64,000 bases of DNA, from assembly GCA_016584495.1 (NCBI GenBank), contig WAID01000004.1, positions 3,747,427 to 3,811,426 on the forward strand, given 5' to 3'. The DNA is from Celoporthe dispersa (taxonomy: Eukaryota; Ascomycota; Sordariomycetes; Diaporthales; Cryphonectriaceae). The notes under the pieces are model-generated. The model did no database searches, was not told the DNA's origin, and was given only the letters and a program-made list of their open reading frames with translations. Position 1 is the first letter of the stretch; each line of letters opens with the position of its first letter. Of the stretch, positions 48,044-60,467 are shown piece after piece. A program made the translations under genes and the position numbers.

Positions 48044-48837
48044 TGATGGGTGTGTTGGGAGGAAACCTGGAAGGGGGGGGTGGCATGGCTTGACCCTCCT
48101 TCATATCACAGTTCAGAACCAGCGAGTTACTACCCCAGTGGTTCTGCTTAATAGAATTTGATCAAGAACCCAGATGAGATGCTGAGTGGTGATGCAAGTT
48201 CTTGACCTCTTTTGAGAGTCTCATTCGTACTTTGCTGTTTCCTCCTAAAGGGCACACATGAGCAGGCACAACTGTGTTTTCTCTCAGCTAACATGTCTCA
48301 TGATCTCTCTCTCTCTAAAGAAAAAAAAAAGAAAAGAAAAGCAAAACCCCTCTTATTGATTGGTAAATCTGCAGCACTGTTGTGAGTACTGCAATGTACA
48401 ATGTTGATGAGCAGAGGTTGTTCATGTACAACTTACATAAGAGAACCCTGTAGGATCCCTCATTCTAGGGTGGTACCCTGCTAACCCAAAAGCCGTCTCT
48501 AGGCATAGACCCGCTAAACCCGGGGCGGCTAACAATGCAGCAGGGGGCGGCCTGTGGTGGAATCCCTACTTGAACCTCAACTCAGCTGTGCTGCTGCCGG
48601 CCTTCTTCACCTAGGGCACTTCTCCACCTATTTGATACTGGGTAGCCTCGAGTTTGCCCTCTTGAGGGCCTGAATGGATGACCTCCTCCTACCTATCTTG
48701 TCCCACTGCCCTCAAGCACACAGCAGTCTTACACCTACATACTAGAACAAGTCACCACCTGTTCTAGATTGTCAATCATTGTTCAGGGAAAGCTGCTGGT
48801 TACTGCCTGAGGGGCGGCGAGCAACTGCTCGGGTCAA

Positions 48838-48871
<34 letters not shown>

Positions 48872-48997
48872 GGCGTGTATTCTCCTCATCTCATTTGACA
48901 GAGTGACCACCTCAGACCAAGATCGCGTCGACATCTTTAGGCCACCCTGCTGACACACACACGAACAAGACAACTACCTCTAACCACTCACCCCAGA
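48044..48997. other. Spacer between Spo7 and phosphatase-like genes
   Basis: About 950 bp with no supported gene. Contains a (CT)n(CA)n compound repeat at 48838-48871, 127 nt before the next ATG, and a shorter ACACACAC at 48954-48961. Confidence 0.6.
48838..48871 (+). repeat. (CT)n(CA)n compound repeat
   Basis: About eight CT units followed by about nine CA units, on the sense strand of the downstream gene. Confidence 0.9.
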
Positions 48998-50019
48998 ATG
49001 GAGTCCCTCAGGGAAACACCATCTCTGATGGTGTCAGACGAGCTGGCCCCATCACCAACCGCCCACCCAGCCCTCCATACATCCACATCCCCACGCCTCT
49101 GAGCCTTGGCCCTGATACAACCATCAACATCACGCCCTCATACGAGCTTTCTTTCGCCAGCAACCTCACCGCTGACGACTTCAGCATCATCACGGGCGGC
49201 CTCCAGCAGCGCACCTCCCCATTCACGAGCAACCAGTCATGGGTCTACGAGGACCGCCGCAAGATGCAGGTCATCCTGGACTATCTACCTGGGCCCCATG
49301 TCCGCCGTCCGCGACCGCGACAATCTCCGCAAGGAGGGCTTCACCATGCTCCTGGCCGCACGCGACTCTTGCATGGCCCAGTTCCGCATGGTCATGGTCG
49401 ACAAGGCCGTCGAGGAGCTGGGCGTCGAGGCCGCCAGCGTCAACATCGCGAGCCAGGACTGGATCTCCAGCCTGGCTGATGCCGTCGAGAAGATCAACGA
49501 CCACATGCTGCGCTTCAACAAGGCACAGGCAGAGGCTGCCACCGCCGCCGCCGCCGCCGCCGCCGCCGCTGATGCTGATGCTGCTACCACGGCCCCCGCC
49601 GGGGCAAGGTGCTGGTCTTCTGCGAGACCGGCAACGAGCGCAGCGCGACCGTGGTTGCGGCCTACCTGATGGCCATGTTCGGCCGCACCATGGTCCAGGC
49701 CCTGCAGTTCGTGTCGGCCCAGCGGTTCTGCTGCAGCTTCGACGAGGATACCAAGCACCGGCTGCAGAGCTACCGGGATCTCCTCCACGCGCAGAAGATG
49801 ACGATGCGGGCCAGCCGGGCGCAGAAGCAGGCCCCTGACCCTCCCACCACCAGCCGGCGGGCGGGCTGGGGAGCGCCGCCCTCCAGGAAGCGGGGCATCG
49901 AGGACACCATGGACGAGGATGAGGAAATGGACGACCTCGCTATGGACATGGACCGGTACGAGGACAGACCTGCCTTTGCCCCCTTTATCCAGGCTGACCC
50001 CGATGTCAACATGAACTGA
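48998..50019 (+). CDS. Dual-specificity/STYX-like phosphatase-fold protein
   Basis: Single exon, about 340 residues after balancing frame breaks near 49011, 49285 and 49607. The N-terminus (MESLRETPS) leads to ITNRPPSPPYIHIPTPLSLG and WVYEDRRKMQVILDYLYLGP. The P-loop reads LVFCETGNERSATVVAAYLM, that is C-x2-G-x2-R with Cys and Arg present, but the usual His before the Cys is Phe. An Asp for general-acid chemistry is not obvious. A poly-Ala tract (about 49540-49575) is inserted before the P-loop. The tail has DTMDEDEEMDDLAMDMD and RKRGIED, suggesting a nuclear or scaffold role. It may be an active but atypical phosphatase or a phospho-binding pseudophosphatase; I cannot decide from sequence. 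Confidence 0.8.
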
Positions 50020-52052
50020 GCCTCCTGTGTGGAGGGAAGCAACAGAGGCATTATTTGGCTTGGGTACTTTAGACTGAGCCCACACATTGACGCATCTTGG
50101 GTCATTTTACGCCATCCATTCTACAAATCATTGGGCAATGGGCAATGATCATATCAGCAAACGGCGTCAACGGAAAGCAGGAACAGATACCCCTCTCTTT
50201 TTCTCTCTCTCTAAATTCGGAGCAAAACAGTTTGGAGTCTGGAGCAGTAGCTCATTGGAATGTGGACAAACGGAACTCAGGTGTGAGCAGGCATGCATGT
50301 TATGGTTATTACTTTTCTTCTTCTTCTTCCCATTAGTCTTTTCTCTTTCTTCTCTTTCAGCTGCCATATTCAGGCAGCTGTCTCCTGAATCAAGGTCCTG
50401 ACAATCATGAGCATCGCTGCCTCCAGCCCAAGAAGCTATAGTATAGTAGCCATGCCTGAGATCCTCCTGACCTCTCTCTATCTTAGACATTTACATGTAC
50501 AACACCATGTCCTCAGCCTGTGATCAGGTAGCAGCAGCAGCATAGCCTCGTAGGCAGCGTGTCCTTGATTCTGTGCCTGGTACTTGGCCTGTCGCCCAGG
50601 CTCTTGAGTGTCAGCCACTCTGCTGTATTCTGAGTACGCAAGAAGCGCATTCTCAATAATGCCCGACCAGAAGAGTAGAAGTCCTTGGGCCTGGTGCTGA
50701 GAAGCAATCAATGCTGTCCACATAATGGAGGTTACAGTTATCCACGTAGTCTGCTCAGGTTCCATGGTGAGCTGTGTGAACTTGAACTGTAGCTCAGGCT
50801 ACGGCCAATGGATGGTGATTAAAGAACTGTAGAATCGATGCTGTGATCCCAGATGGTTTTCATGAATGGGTAACCTAGATATTGCCCTTTCTGGAACACC
50901 ATCACCCCTGTGTACACATCTTCCTTTTGATGTCTAGGATGGTTTACCTCTGGTGCCCTGGCTGTAGTCTCATGATAGTGACTCCCAAGGCTGTTGTTTT
51001 CCTTCTATCTCACCCCAGAGCTACAGCCTGCTTCCAGCTGTCTCCTCTCGCCGCGCAGGACTTCGCCATATCCAGAGAAACCTCACGTGAGGCCAAGTGA
51101 CGCATTGTGAATGGCCCTAGCCCTACCGACTTCACTCCAGCTTGTGTGATTCACCAGGAGGTTTTGGTCCCAAGGCAGGGAGCAGACCACCCCAAAGCCC
51201 AACCAGACAAGCCAACCTGCACCAACCTGATCTTCTTCCACCCTCCGCCGCTGCCTAACAACCAACCACCTCAACCTCCTTTCGCCAGATAACATCAACA
51301 ACCTTCCTGCCATCTCAGCTCAGCTGCCGACGACAGCAGTATCCAGAAACTTCATCTCGTGCTTGCACCAAGGCAGGTAAGTCAATGTTTTCTCTCCTCT
51401 TGTTGCCCCTGCACGCTCTCTTCAGCTGCGCAGGTTGGTATGCCTTCCTCTGGATCTTGAGATGCGCTCGAGGCACTGTAAAAATCTGCTCCCCACCATT
51501 CACACTCTTTCGCCTTCTCACCAGCATGTCACCCTCTGCTTTCCAAGCCAAGGTTGGCGGTTGTGCTTGAGGTATCCTTCCTCTTCTGCCAGAAACACAT
51601 CTTTCCTCCCACTTCTTTTTGCACATCCAAACCCCCTTCCTCATACCCATACGCGCTGCCTCCCATCTCCTCTGATAGCAGCATATCACCATCGTATCTC
51701 CCCTTCTCATCAGCATCAAGGAACTTCCTGTCTTGGATCTTGCTGTCTGAGCGACAAGTTTCTTCTTCTTCTCATCTAGTAAGAGAGCTGTTCCTGCCAT
51801 CCTGATGCCCTTTGCAAGCCCCTTCCAGTGCTGTCCAGAGCTCAACACATGCCCATTTCATACCTTCCCTCCCTGGCCAGCTTGATCAGATCTAAAGCCG
51901 GCTTGGCCTTTCAGCAAGCTGACCTTTTTCAGACGAAGACACAGACCATCCTCACCTTCCCTTCCCGTTTTCCCCTCCCTCTTCTGAATAGAGGCTCCCT
52001 TCCACCCAACCGCGACCGAGACTACTCCGAGCGCACCACCAAGGCTGCAGAG
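50020..52052. other. Spacer, no supported gene
   Basis: About 2 kb between two plus-strand genes. C/T-rich from 51380 to 52000, consistent with a long leader or promoter of the next gene. Upstream open frames here, including the in-frame extension to 51828, lack coding character. Confidence 0.5.
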
Positions 52053-55000
52053 ATGTCGGACACGGACTCGACCACCAGCAACTGGTCTGCCTCGGGGCCC
52101 AAGGCCGGAAGCTCGCGCAGGGGAGGCAGCCGAGCCACGGCCAGTCGAACCATGCGCCTCCGTTCACCGTCGTCGCGTCATGTTCCCGGCCGCTACCGCG
52201 AAGACGCCGTCCACCCCTGGCCCGTCCGTCCGCCGTCCACCCCGACCCAGTCTTCAACCCGGTCCTCGCCAGTTTCGTCGCGCCGGGCTCTCCCCACGGA
52301 CCACCCGGGTCCGTCGCCATCCCGCGTTCTGTACGACCAGTGGCTGGAGGAGAGGGGCCTCACACACGCGGAGCACATTGAGATGCTCAGGAACGGACGG
52401 GGACTGACCAGGACTCCATCCCTCCTCTGCGGCCTCGACGTGCGCCTGGCGGCGACGGCTCCGAGGTCTCGGCAGACGGATCACCAGCCGCTGGCAGAGA
52501 GGGGAATAATGGCAGTGTTGTACCCAGGAGTACGCAGGTCCCGACGGGCTTTTGGCCATGGATGGTCCTATGGTAGGTTCCTCCCTTCAACCCCATGCCC
52601 ACACAGCTAGAAATGGAGGATAGGATTGCTGATGCATTCCTCCACCCCACAGAGACCTGCTCTGTCGTGGGAGAACGTCCCCAATAGCGCCAAGTGGATC
52701 ATCGTAAAGACCTCGACGATGCAACAGATCTGCCAACGGCTTTCAAGGTCCTCCACCTGGATCTCTCCAGGTGCTCGAGTTCAAGAAGCTGTACAACCGC
52801 GAGAAGCAGGTCTGGGAGGAGTTCCGCTGGCCCTTCCACCGCGACATCGAGACAGGCGTCCGGCGCCACCCCGACGCGTACGGTCCCCTGCGCCTCTGCA
52901 CCGCCAGCGTCGACGGCCTCGATATCAAGAAGGGCGTTGACTTCCTGAACTCCATCACCGAGTTCGGCTGGGCCGACCGTATTTCTCAGCTGGGCGGTCA
53001 TAGATACGAGACGTTCCTGCCCATCGACGGCATGGACGATCTCTCTGTGGAGGTTCTCCAGCGGGCTGTCGACAGTGGGATCAGGCATGGCTACCATGAC
53101 CTGACCCCGGAAGCTCTTCTTGGCTGGCTAGGAGCGGCCACCCCGGCCGAGGCCGAAGCAGAGACTGTCGACGCGGAGTCCGTTGAGCAGGGTGCACAAG
53201 CTGCCTCACCCGCCGAGCAGGCTGTCGGGCCTGGGAGCGAACATGATGAGCACGAGGCCGAGATCCAAGATGTCCTGATGTCGGACCCCTTCGTCGACTT
53301 CCCGCAGTCCGCGGATCCACCTCGCCGGCGACAAGGCGACCCAGCGCCGGCCGGGACGACTCTCAACCCCGTGGCAGCTCTCGAGGCGCAATCGACGGAC
53401 CAGCCGTCAACAATGGACCAGCCAACAACGACGGACCAGCCGTCATAATTGATGGCCCAAGAGAGCAGCAGCAGCAGCAGGCGCGAGAGCAGGTCGGCCA
53501 GCTTCCCGAGGACATGGCCAGCATGCCCTCGGGACCTGATGCGCCAGCACACCAGTCCAACCCGGCTCAGCGTCGACCCAACCTTGAACAGCCCATTCCC
53601 CTTCAGATGGAGCCAGCCAGCAGCGCCGCATTGACAGATGTTCGGGAGGAGGACTGGGCGGCCCTCGTCAACCTTCCTGGCGACGATGAGCCCGTAGCTG
53701 ACGGAGAGGGTCCTGGTGATAATCATGGTGGTCTTCAATACGACCCCATCATCCCCCGCGGAGACGTTTCGAATCTCATTCCAGATATTAGCGACACGCT
53801 TGCCGCCGAGCACCCAGGCGATGCTCACATGAGAGATTTCTTGGACGATCTGGAGCAGTCGGCACAAGAGAACGCCAACGCAGAGCTGGCGGCGACCGGC
53901 CGTTCTACATTCGGCGGCCGGGTCGACCTTGGCCGCGACTACCCGCCATTCATGGACTTCACGGAGATGACTGTTCCAGAGTTGAGCGACGAGCCGATCC
54001 AAGAGCAGCAGCAGCAGCAGCAGTGTTTGGAGATGGGAACAGTTCGCACTGCTGGTGTCCCAATTATTCCGTTGGAGGACGGAGGCAGCAGTTCCTCAGA
54101 GAATAACGAGGCTGCTGCCGTTCTTGTTAATGAGCCTGTGCAGGAGCGCGTGGTCGGGCCAGTACCGGGTTCTTCTGCAGCAAGCGGCGATGATGCCTTG
54201 AGGAACCTCGACGACGGTCCTCCTCCTCGCCCATTCGAAGTCCCAGTTTCTGGGTCGACAGACAGTGACTGGGCGCCGAGCGACGACCCGGGTCTCGCCA
54301 TAGTCAAGCCTGATAATAGTCACAGACAGCCAACGGAACCTGCCGCCTCTCGCAAGCGAAAAAGGTCGCAGAGGGCGTAACCGGCCCCCGAAAGCGTGTG
54401 GCCAAAGTGGCCCCACCGAGCCTCCATGAGGGCGGTGGTGGTGGTGACGTCGCTCCTCATGCGGGTGTCACGCCTTGACCAGCATTCCGGCTCTGCCCAC
54501 CATGGCTCCCACCGCAGGCCTATGGCTGCGGGCTCCGTGGTCCCCAGCAGGGAAGAGGCGCTGCCGCCTGGAAGCGCAGCTCCCATTGCGGACGTGGCGC
54601 CGGTGAGGGCTACACCCAGTGTGATCCCAGGCCCAAGATTCATGCCTCCCATTCCCGTGGGATCAGCACTTCGAGAGCCCCAGGCCCAGAGCGCCCACGA
54701 GCGCCAGGCCTCGCCGCTGCGCCGCCAGTTTATCATCCTGCAGCAGCCAGCGGCCCCAGAACTGACCCGCAGTCCCCAGACCCGACCGCGCAGCAGCCTC
54801 AGGGCACGTCGAACGTGCAAGCCGAGCCCAGAGAGAAGGAGGCGACCGGCGCCCGCGATTCACCTATGGCTCAGTCAGCAGATAATCCAGAGTCTCGGCA
54901 CGAGAAGGCCGTGACAGCCGATCCTATGAGCACTAACCTGAATGGTGAGGAGGATAGGCGGGCTTCGTCTCAGGATGTTGGCGCAACGTCTGCGGCGACG

Positions 55001-55054
55001 TCCTCCTCTGATGGCGCTCAGCTGCCGCGTGATGATGACAAGCCCAGATTTTGA
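52053..55054 (+). CDS. Large, mostly disordered protein of unknown function
   Basis: Not recognised. Exons 52053-52572 and 52653-55054; about 973 residues once frame breaks are balanced (at least at 52425, 52552, 52708, 52768, 53400-53440, 54380 and in 54440-54790). The N-terminus is Ser/Arg-rich (MSDTDSTTSNWSASGPKAG), then SRVLYDQWLEERGLTHAEHI. A block of about 120 residues looks folded: WENVPNSAKWIIVKDLDDAT, VLEFKKLYNREKQVWEEFRW, HRDIETGVRRHPDAYGPLRL, DFLNSITEFGWADRISQLGG and TPEALLGWLG. The rest is low complexity with repeated TDQP/MDQP, poly-Gln tracts, acidic segments, a basic RKRKRSQRA motif that could be a nuclear signal, and a terminal Ser/Asp-rich tail. The last part could be a second gene, but no start or intron demands it. 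Confidence 0.65.
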
Positions 55055-56284
55055 TTTTCCGCGGCCCAGCACGGCGACCAGCGGCGCAGATTCTTGAAAG
55101 CCTCCGTCATCTCTCGCTGCCCAGGATTCCCATTGTTGCTCTTGTCTCTTCTCCTCCTCGGCCTGGCCAGCCAGCCAAGTGGTTGAGCTAAGAGTCTCCA
55201 CCCCTGCAGCTCAGCTGAGGAGTCTGGCAAGATGCCGGCATCTACCAAATCTGCTGCTGCCACTACCAGAAAGCCAGCTTCTGGAAATGACTCAGAGGGT
55301 TTGCATGAGGGCATCTGGTGATGAGATGGGAGGCTTCCAAAAAGGAGGAGGCAGTGGTTGGGCATGTGGAGGTGTCCTGTGCAGGATGTGAAGAAAGGAA
55401 AGAAGAAAATTTCAATCCAGAATTTGGGGCCAGGGAGCGGGGTTATATACTTGCACCTGACGACAGTTTGATCGATCGCGATGAACAGATGGGGAAGGGT
55501 TCGGAACACACGACATGTCGTGATGATTTTTTTCTTTTTAAAGAGGGCCGCGATGAACAGGTGAATTGGGCAGACAAGAACATTCCGGATAGCCTAGGAG
55601 AGAATATAGCACTTGCTATTGTATTCTTGCAGGGCCTGGCTGGCTGGCTCAGTGCCTACCTGTCTTTGATCAGCTGTGATCATGTCGTGGTGGTGAGAAC
55701 GAGCCGGATGCTTGTGGTGTTGACAAGAAGAAGGAGGGGGATGTTGGAATCAGCCCAGTATGTATTACTTACTACCATAGTACATACTTCTTAGTACTCA
55801 CTGCATGTACCCTGTACCATCATAGTGCTAACAGTAGTATCATAGCAAGAGGGAAGGAGGGCACACAACCCCTGCTGCCACTATGGAGCACAGACCGACC
55901 CACCTGCTGCGGCATCCCAGCAGCTCTGTGCCCCATCCCCATTCCTCTGCTGGATACTTCGTATGCCATCATCGTTCCCTGAATATCCATTCGCCCTGTG
56001 ACACCAAAAACAAAAGAGAGAGACACCAGAGAAGGAGAAGGGAGAAGGACTCAGCAATTATTATATTCTACCAAATCTCTTGCTTTCCTTGTCTTTGAGT
56101 CTGGCCTATCAGCAATACTCTGGGCAAACCTTCCCACGAATTCCCACCTGCCAGGCCTCTTCCCCTCTCCGCTGTCGACCATTACCGTACCGCCTCCCAA
56201 AGGGTCCTCGAGATCGCGCAGACAAGCTGCCAGAACAGACACACACACATAGACACACACACACACACACACATACGATCCACC
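55055..56284. other. Spacer upstream of End3
   Basis: About 1.2 kb with no supported gene. Ends in a (CA)n tract at 56238-56274 that stops about 10 nt before the End3 ATG. Confidence 0.6.
56238..56274 (+). repeat. (CA)n repeat directly before the End3 start
   Basis: Imperfect CA run of about seventeen units on the sense strand, interrupted once by ATAG, abutting the CCACCATGG start context. Confidence 0.9.
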
Positions 56285-57653
56285 ATGGCGCCTCGCATAG
56301 AAGCCTCAGAAATCGAGACCTACTGGAACATCTTCTCGGCAAGGACAGGCGGCGGCCAGTACCTGACGGGCGAGCAGGCAGCCCCGTGCTCAAGAACAGC
56401 GGCCTCAAGGACGACCAGCTCGAGAGGGTGTGGGACCTCGCAGATGTCGACAACGATGGCAACCTGGATTTCGAGGAGTTCTGCGTCGCCATGCGGCTGA
56501 TCTTCGACATACTCAATGGGTGCGCTGCTTGGTGCTGCGGCCACGGCCGTGGTTGATGTCTGCAAGGCTGTGTCAGCCGAGAAACAAGATGACTGACTGC
56601 GAGCGCTCTCCTAGGAATACATGGACGTCCCGGCCACGCTGCCAGACTGGATGGTGCCAGAGTCCAAGGCACATCTCGTGCAGGCCACCCGCGCCCTGAC
56701 GGGCAAGGCAGCACAGTTCGAGCACGTCGACGATGACTCGGACACGCCGGGGCTCAAGGATGGCTTTGACTGGTATATGAGCCCGGCAGATAAGGGAAAT
56801 ACGAACAGATCTACCAGGAGAACAGGGACATGCGGGGGAGATATCATGTGAGCTCCGACCACGCCCCTGCCACGTACACAGCAGGGCAGGGCAGGGCGGT
56901 GATGTGGAATGCTGACCGGGACACACAAAACAACAGTCGGATCACTGCAAGATCTCTACGAGAGCCTCGACGTGCCGGATACCGACATCCGCTCCGCATG
57001 GAACCTCATCAACCCCTCCGCCGCGAGCTCGATCAACAAGGACGCCTGCCTCGCCTTCCTCCACATCCTCAACAACCGACACGAAGGGTTCCGCATCCCG
57101 CGCACGGTGCCTGCCTCCTGCGCTCCAGCTTCGAGCGCAACCAGATCGACTACCAGCTCGATAACCAGCGGACGGCCGCGCAGAGCCGGTGGGCGGTCAA
57201 GGCGGACGACGAGACATCGACGGGCCGCAAGGCCAAGTTTGGCGACCAGTACCTAACGCGGCTGGGGCGCAGCGGGTTCAAGAGCGCCGGGACGGACTTC
57301 AGCACCGAGAAGACGGACGACTGGGAGGAGGTGCGGCTCAAGAAGCAGCTGCAGGACCTCGAGGCCAAGATCGAGAGGCTGGAGAGCTCGGCCGAGATCA
57401 GGGCCACGGGCAAGAGGAGAGCAAGCCCGCGCTCGTCAAGAGGGAGCTGGAGCAGCTGCTGGACTACAAGCGGAAGCAGCGGGACCTCGAGGGCAACAGC
57501 AAGGCCAGCGGCGGGGGCGGCCTGAAGGGCATCCAGGACGACCTGCAGACCGTGAGGGAGCAGGTCGAGGGCCTGGAGTCGCACCTGAGCTCGAGGAACC
57601 AGGTGCTGGAGCAGCTACGGAGGGAGATTGAGGACGAGAAGGCGAGCCGGTGA
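56285..57653 (+). CDS. END3: Endocytosis protein End3 (actin cytoskeleton-regulatory complex)
   Basis: EH-domain adaptor that works with Pan1 and Sla1 in actin-driven endocytosis at cortical patches. Exons 56285-56519, 56615-56847 and 56937-57653. The first EH domain begins MAPRIEASEIETYWNIFSA and contains the EF-hand loop DVDNDGNLDFEEF. Then YMDVPATLPDWMVPESKAHL, a second EH-like region (SFGSLQDLYESLDVPDTDIR, INKDACLAFLHILNNR), and a C-terminal coiled coil (EEVRLKKQLQDLEAKIERLE, LEQLRREIEDEKASR). The start has the Kozak-like CCACCATGG. Frame breaks occur near 56385, 56519 (at the splice junction), 56797, 56835, 57115 and 57415. Length and domain order fit the family. Confidence 0.93.
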
Positions 57654-57860
57654 GCATAATGATGATGAGGAGGGGGGGAGGGAGGGAGGAGCCAGCAAGG
57701 CAGTTCTGAAGATTGAAGAGACAGAGTGCATTATTGAAAGTGACCCAGGCCGGGTTCCCAGAAGAACACAAAACAAAACCAAAAGAAGAAAAAGACAAAA
57801 CAAGAAACCCAGGACCAAACCAAGAAAAGCGCCTTAATAGTGGTTATTATCTTCTTCTTC

Positions 57861-59643
57861 TTATGGAAATATGCCGCGCGGAGCCATGTGCTCCACCAGG
57901 TCAAGATGGGTCCTAAGCATGATCCTGCTCAGGCCATCGTCGAAGGCAACCTGTGGCTCACGCTCCTGGACCCCGAACGGGTTCGTCCTATCCAGCCGGC
58001 TGTCGTCCTCGATGTAGAGGTTCCTCCTATACGCCACGTTCCAGGAAAAGCTGCTCTGTTGTTGGGGCGAACCACCATGTCAGCATCATCCACCCGTTTC
58101 TTTACTCACTGACCAGGAGAACAACAGGTGCCGGAAGTGACCATGAGAAGAGGAAGAGAGAGAGACGAGAAGAAGGAAACCTACCATGACGGGTCCGCTA
58201 AAGTAAGTGCTCCGCGCAAGAACCTCCCAGTCAAGGGCACCATGCTGATCCCAAGTCATGCCGTCCAGAAGTGCCTGGTCCTCCGGCTCCGTGAGCAGGT
58301 CCTTCTTGCTCACGACGGTAATGTTAGCCTTGTCCATGGCCTTTCCTTGAACCGCTCGATATCCTCCTGGTTCCCGCTGGCCACGTAGATCACCCCTGAG
58401 CCCGAGGCTCTGGCACTTGTCGAGGTGGATGTCGGTCTGGCTGTCGAACCCGCCAAACTGGCTCTCCCAGTTGACCATGGCGGCGTCGGCCTCGGTGCGC
58501 AGGTGCATGCCGTAGAAGGCGTCCTGGTAGACCTGGTCGCGCGGGTCGAGCGTCTCGGACAGGTTGCAGGCTGCGCAGGCCGTACGTGGCCGTGGCGGCC
58601 AGCTCGCGGATGCGCGGGTTGATCTTGCAGAGCCGGCCGAGAACGAGGCGCAGGCGCGGGCTGGGCAGCATGTCAAAGGCCCACAGGGTGGCGCCGACGT
58701 GGACGAGGTTCAGCAGGCCGGGCTCGTAGCCCGTCGGGCCGTCGGCGAGCCAGGCGGCGAAGTGGGCCGTGGTGGAGGTGTGATGCTCGTCGGGCCTCTT
58801 GTCAGCCCGCGGTGCGGATCTCGTAGTCGGGCTCGACGAAAGCCCTGGCGGGGACGTCGGTGATGTTGCGGTAGAAGGTCACCTGCGGGCAGTGCGTCTT
58901 CATCGTGTCGAGGAACCAGACGTCGTCGAACAGGTTCGAGAAGGGCCAGTACCCGTTGCTGTCGTCCATCCAGTCCAGGCTGGAGTCGGTGCGCTTCACG
59001 TACGAAGGGAGGACGAGGTGGCGGTGCCCGTGCGGATGGCGAAGTGGATGAAGTCGAGGATGGTCCCGCGCACGTTGGCCAGCCGCCGCGGCTGTGGGTC
59101 ATGTGGAGGGCTACGTCGGAGCGCCAGGTCGTCTCGCTGCAGACCTGGGAGAGCCGGGTGCCGTCGAAGGGGCCGCCTATCTCTGTGGCGAGCCATGCCT
59201 CCTTGAAGGAGTCGAGGTCCCAGGTCTTCTTGGGCCGCGCTGCCGGGGGTCAGCTTCTTCGGGGCGGTTGATGATGAGGCCTGGGCCTGTGCTGCGGGAT
59301 GGTTGTGCTCTGATGTACCAGCAGCAGCGGAGGAGGAGGAGGGGAGGAGGAGGCATATAAATCCTCCTCATCCTCATATGGGTCATGAGGCGGTTCGTCC
59401 TCCAACTTCCACCCGACCCAGGCGTCCACGGCTCGGATGTGGGACCGTCCACGCCTGCGCTGGAAGCAAAGAAGTCGCCTGCGGTGGTCTTGAGGTCGTG
59501 CATACCACCGACTGGCGCTCGAGGCCAGTTGCCACCAGCCATACTGCAAGGGCGAGCAGACAGCAACACCCAACCTTGGCGATGGGCGTCGAGGGGGTCT
59601 GAAAGAGGCCTGTCCTCCAGGACCTGTCTGGTGTCATCTTCAT
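57861..59643 (-). CDS. O-fucosyltransferase-like type II membrane protein
   Basis: Probable Golgi-type glycosyltransferase of the fungal GDP-fucose protein O-fucosyltransferase-like group; donor and acceptor unproven. Exons 59643-58185 and 58055-57861. A short cytoplasmic start (MKMTPDRSWRTGLFQTPS) precedes a signal anchor (VGCCCLLALAVWLVATGL) and a Pro/Asp/Glu-rich stem (WKLEDEPPHDPYEDEED). The catalytic region has SRGGLANVRGTILDFIHFAI, SSLDWMDDSNGYWPFSNLFD, FYGMHLRTEADAAMVNWESQ (the R-x-E-x-D signature), then DLLTEPEDQALLDGMTWDQH and FSWNVAYRRNLYIEDDSRLD. It ends APRGIFP. Several frame breaks lie in the stem and central part (about 59500, 59260-59200, 59060-58990, 58800, 58570 and 58400-58330). 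Convergent with End3. Confidence 0.75.
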
Positions 59644-60467
59644 TATGATGGATTTTCTTTAAAAAAAGATGAAGAAAAGAAAGAGAGAAGGGGAGGGGAA
59701 GAGAGAGAGAGATAGAGAGAGTTTGAGGATTCCTGACTTTGGTTGTGGTCTCTTCTTCTTTTCTTTTAATTAATTAACGCGTCAAGACACAATCCATCCT
59801 CTGACAAAGGTGTGTTTCGCCGCGTTGGGTATGACTACGCGATGGGGAAGAAACGAGAGAGAGAGAGAGAGAGAGAGACATTCTGCATGCAGTCAAGGTA
59901 TGCAGAATACATCTGGGGAGGGGAGGAGGAGGGCGAGTCGGGAGAGATGCGTGCTGAAAGCATTCCAGCCAGCAGTGAGACATATATCGTGGGACGCCGT
60001 CTAAGAGACGCTATAGTAGGACGTGGCTTGCGCGAACCATTCTTTCCTAATCTAAGACTGGTCCTCCCTTTCCAGCTGAATGTCTGTTCGACATCTAGAG
60101 AGAGAGAGGGAGGGAGGGAGGGAGAGGGTGAACAAAAGGTCCACTTTGGTGTCTAACCTTGCCACTGTCACGTCCAACACGCAAGGGAGGAGAGGCGTGG
60201 TTGTCCTCTATCAGCTCGTCAGAGATAATGTTGTACACTTCTTGGTCTTTGCCGAGAGTCGAACGTGAAATTCTCCTATTCTAATTATTTATTTGTTTAT
60301 TTTATTTATGCTCTGTTAGTTGGTATCTATCTCTCTTGTAGGAATTATGAACGCCTCCTCTGTGGGTCTTGGTTGCGTTCTAGACCTTTTATCAACACAA
60401 GCTGTTCTCCAGGCGTATAGACCACAAGAGAAAAGGGGAAAAGGAAGAGAGAAAAATCAGAAGTAGC
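59644..60467. other. Spacer with GA tracts
   Basis: Lies between two minus-strand genes. It contains GA-rich tracts (about 59699-59721, 59855-59878 and 60099-60127) that read as CT on the sense strand of the glycosyltransferase gene; the first ends close to its start codon. No gene seen. Confidence 0.55.

Noticed and set aside
60240..60275. T-loop-like GTTCGACTC on the minus strand (possible tRNA B box)
   Set aside because: No pairing T-arm, acceptor stem or A box can be formed around it.
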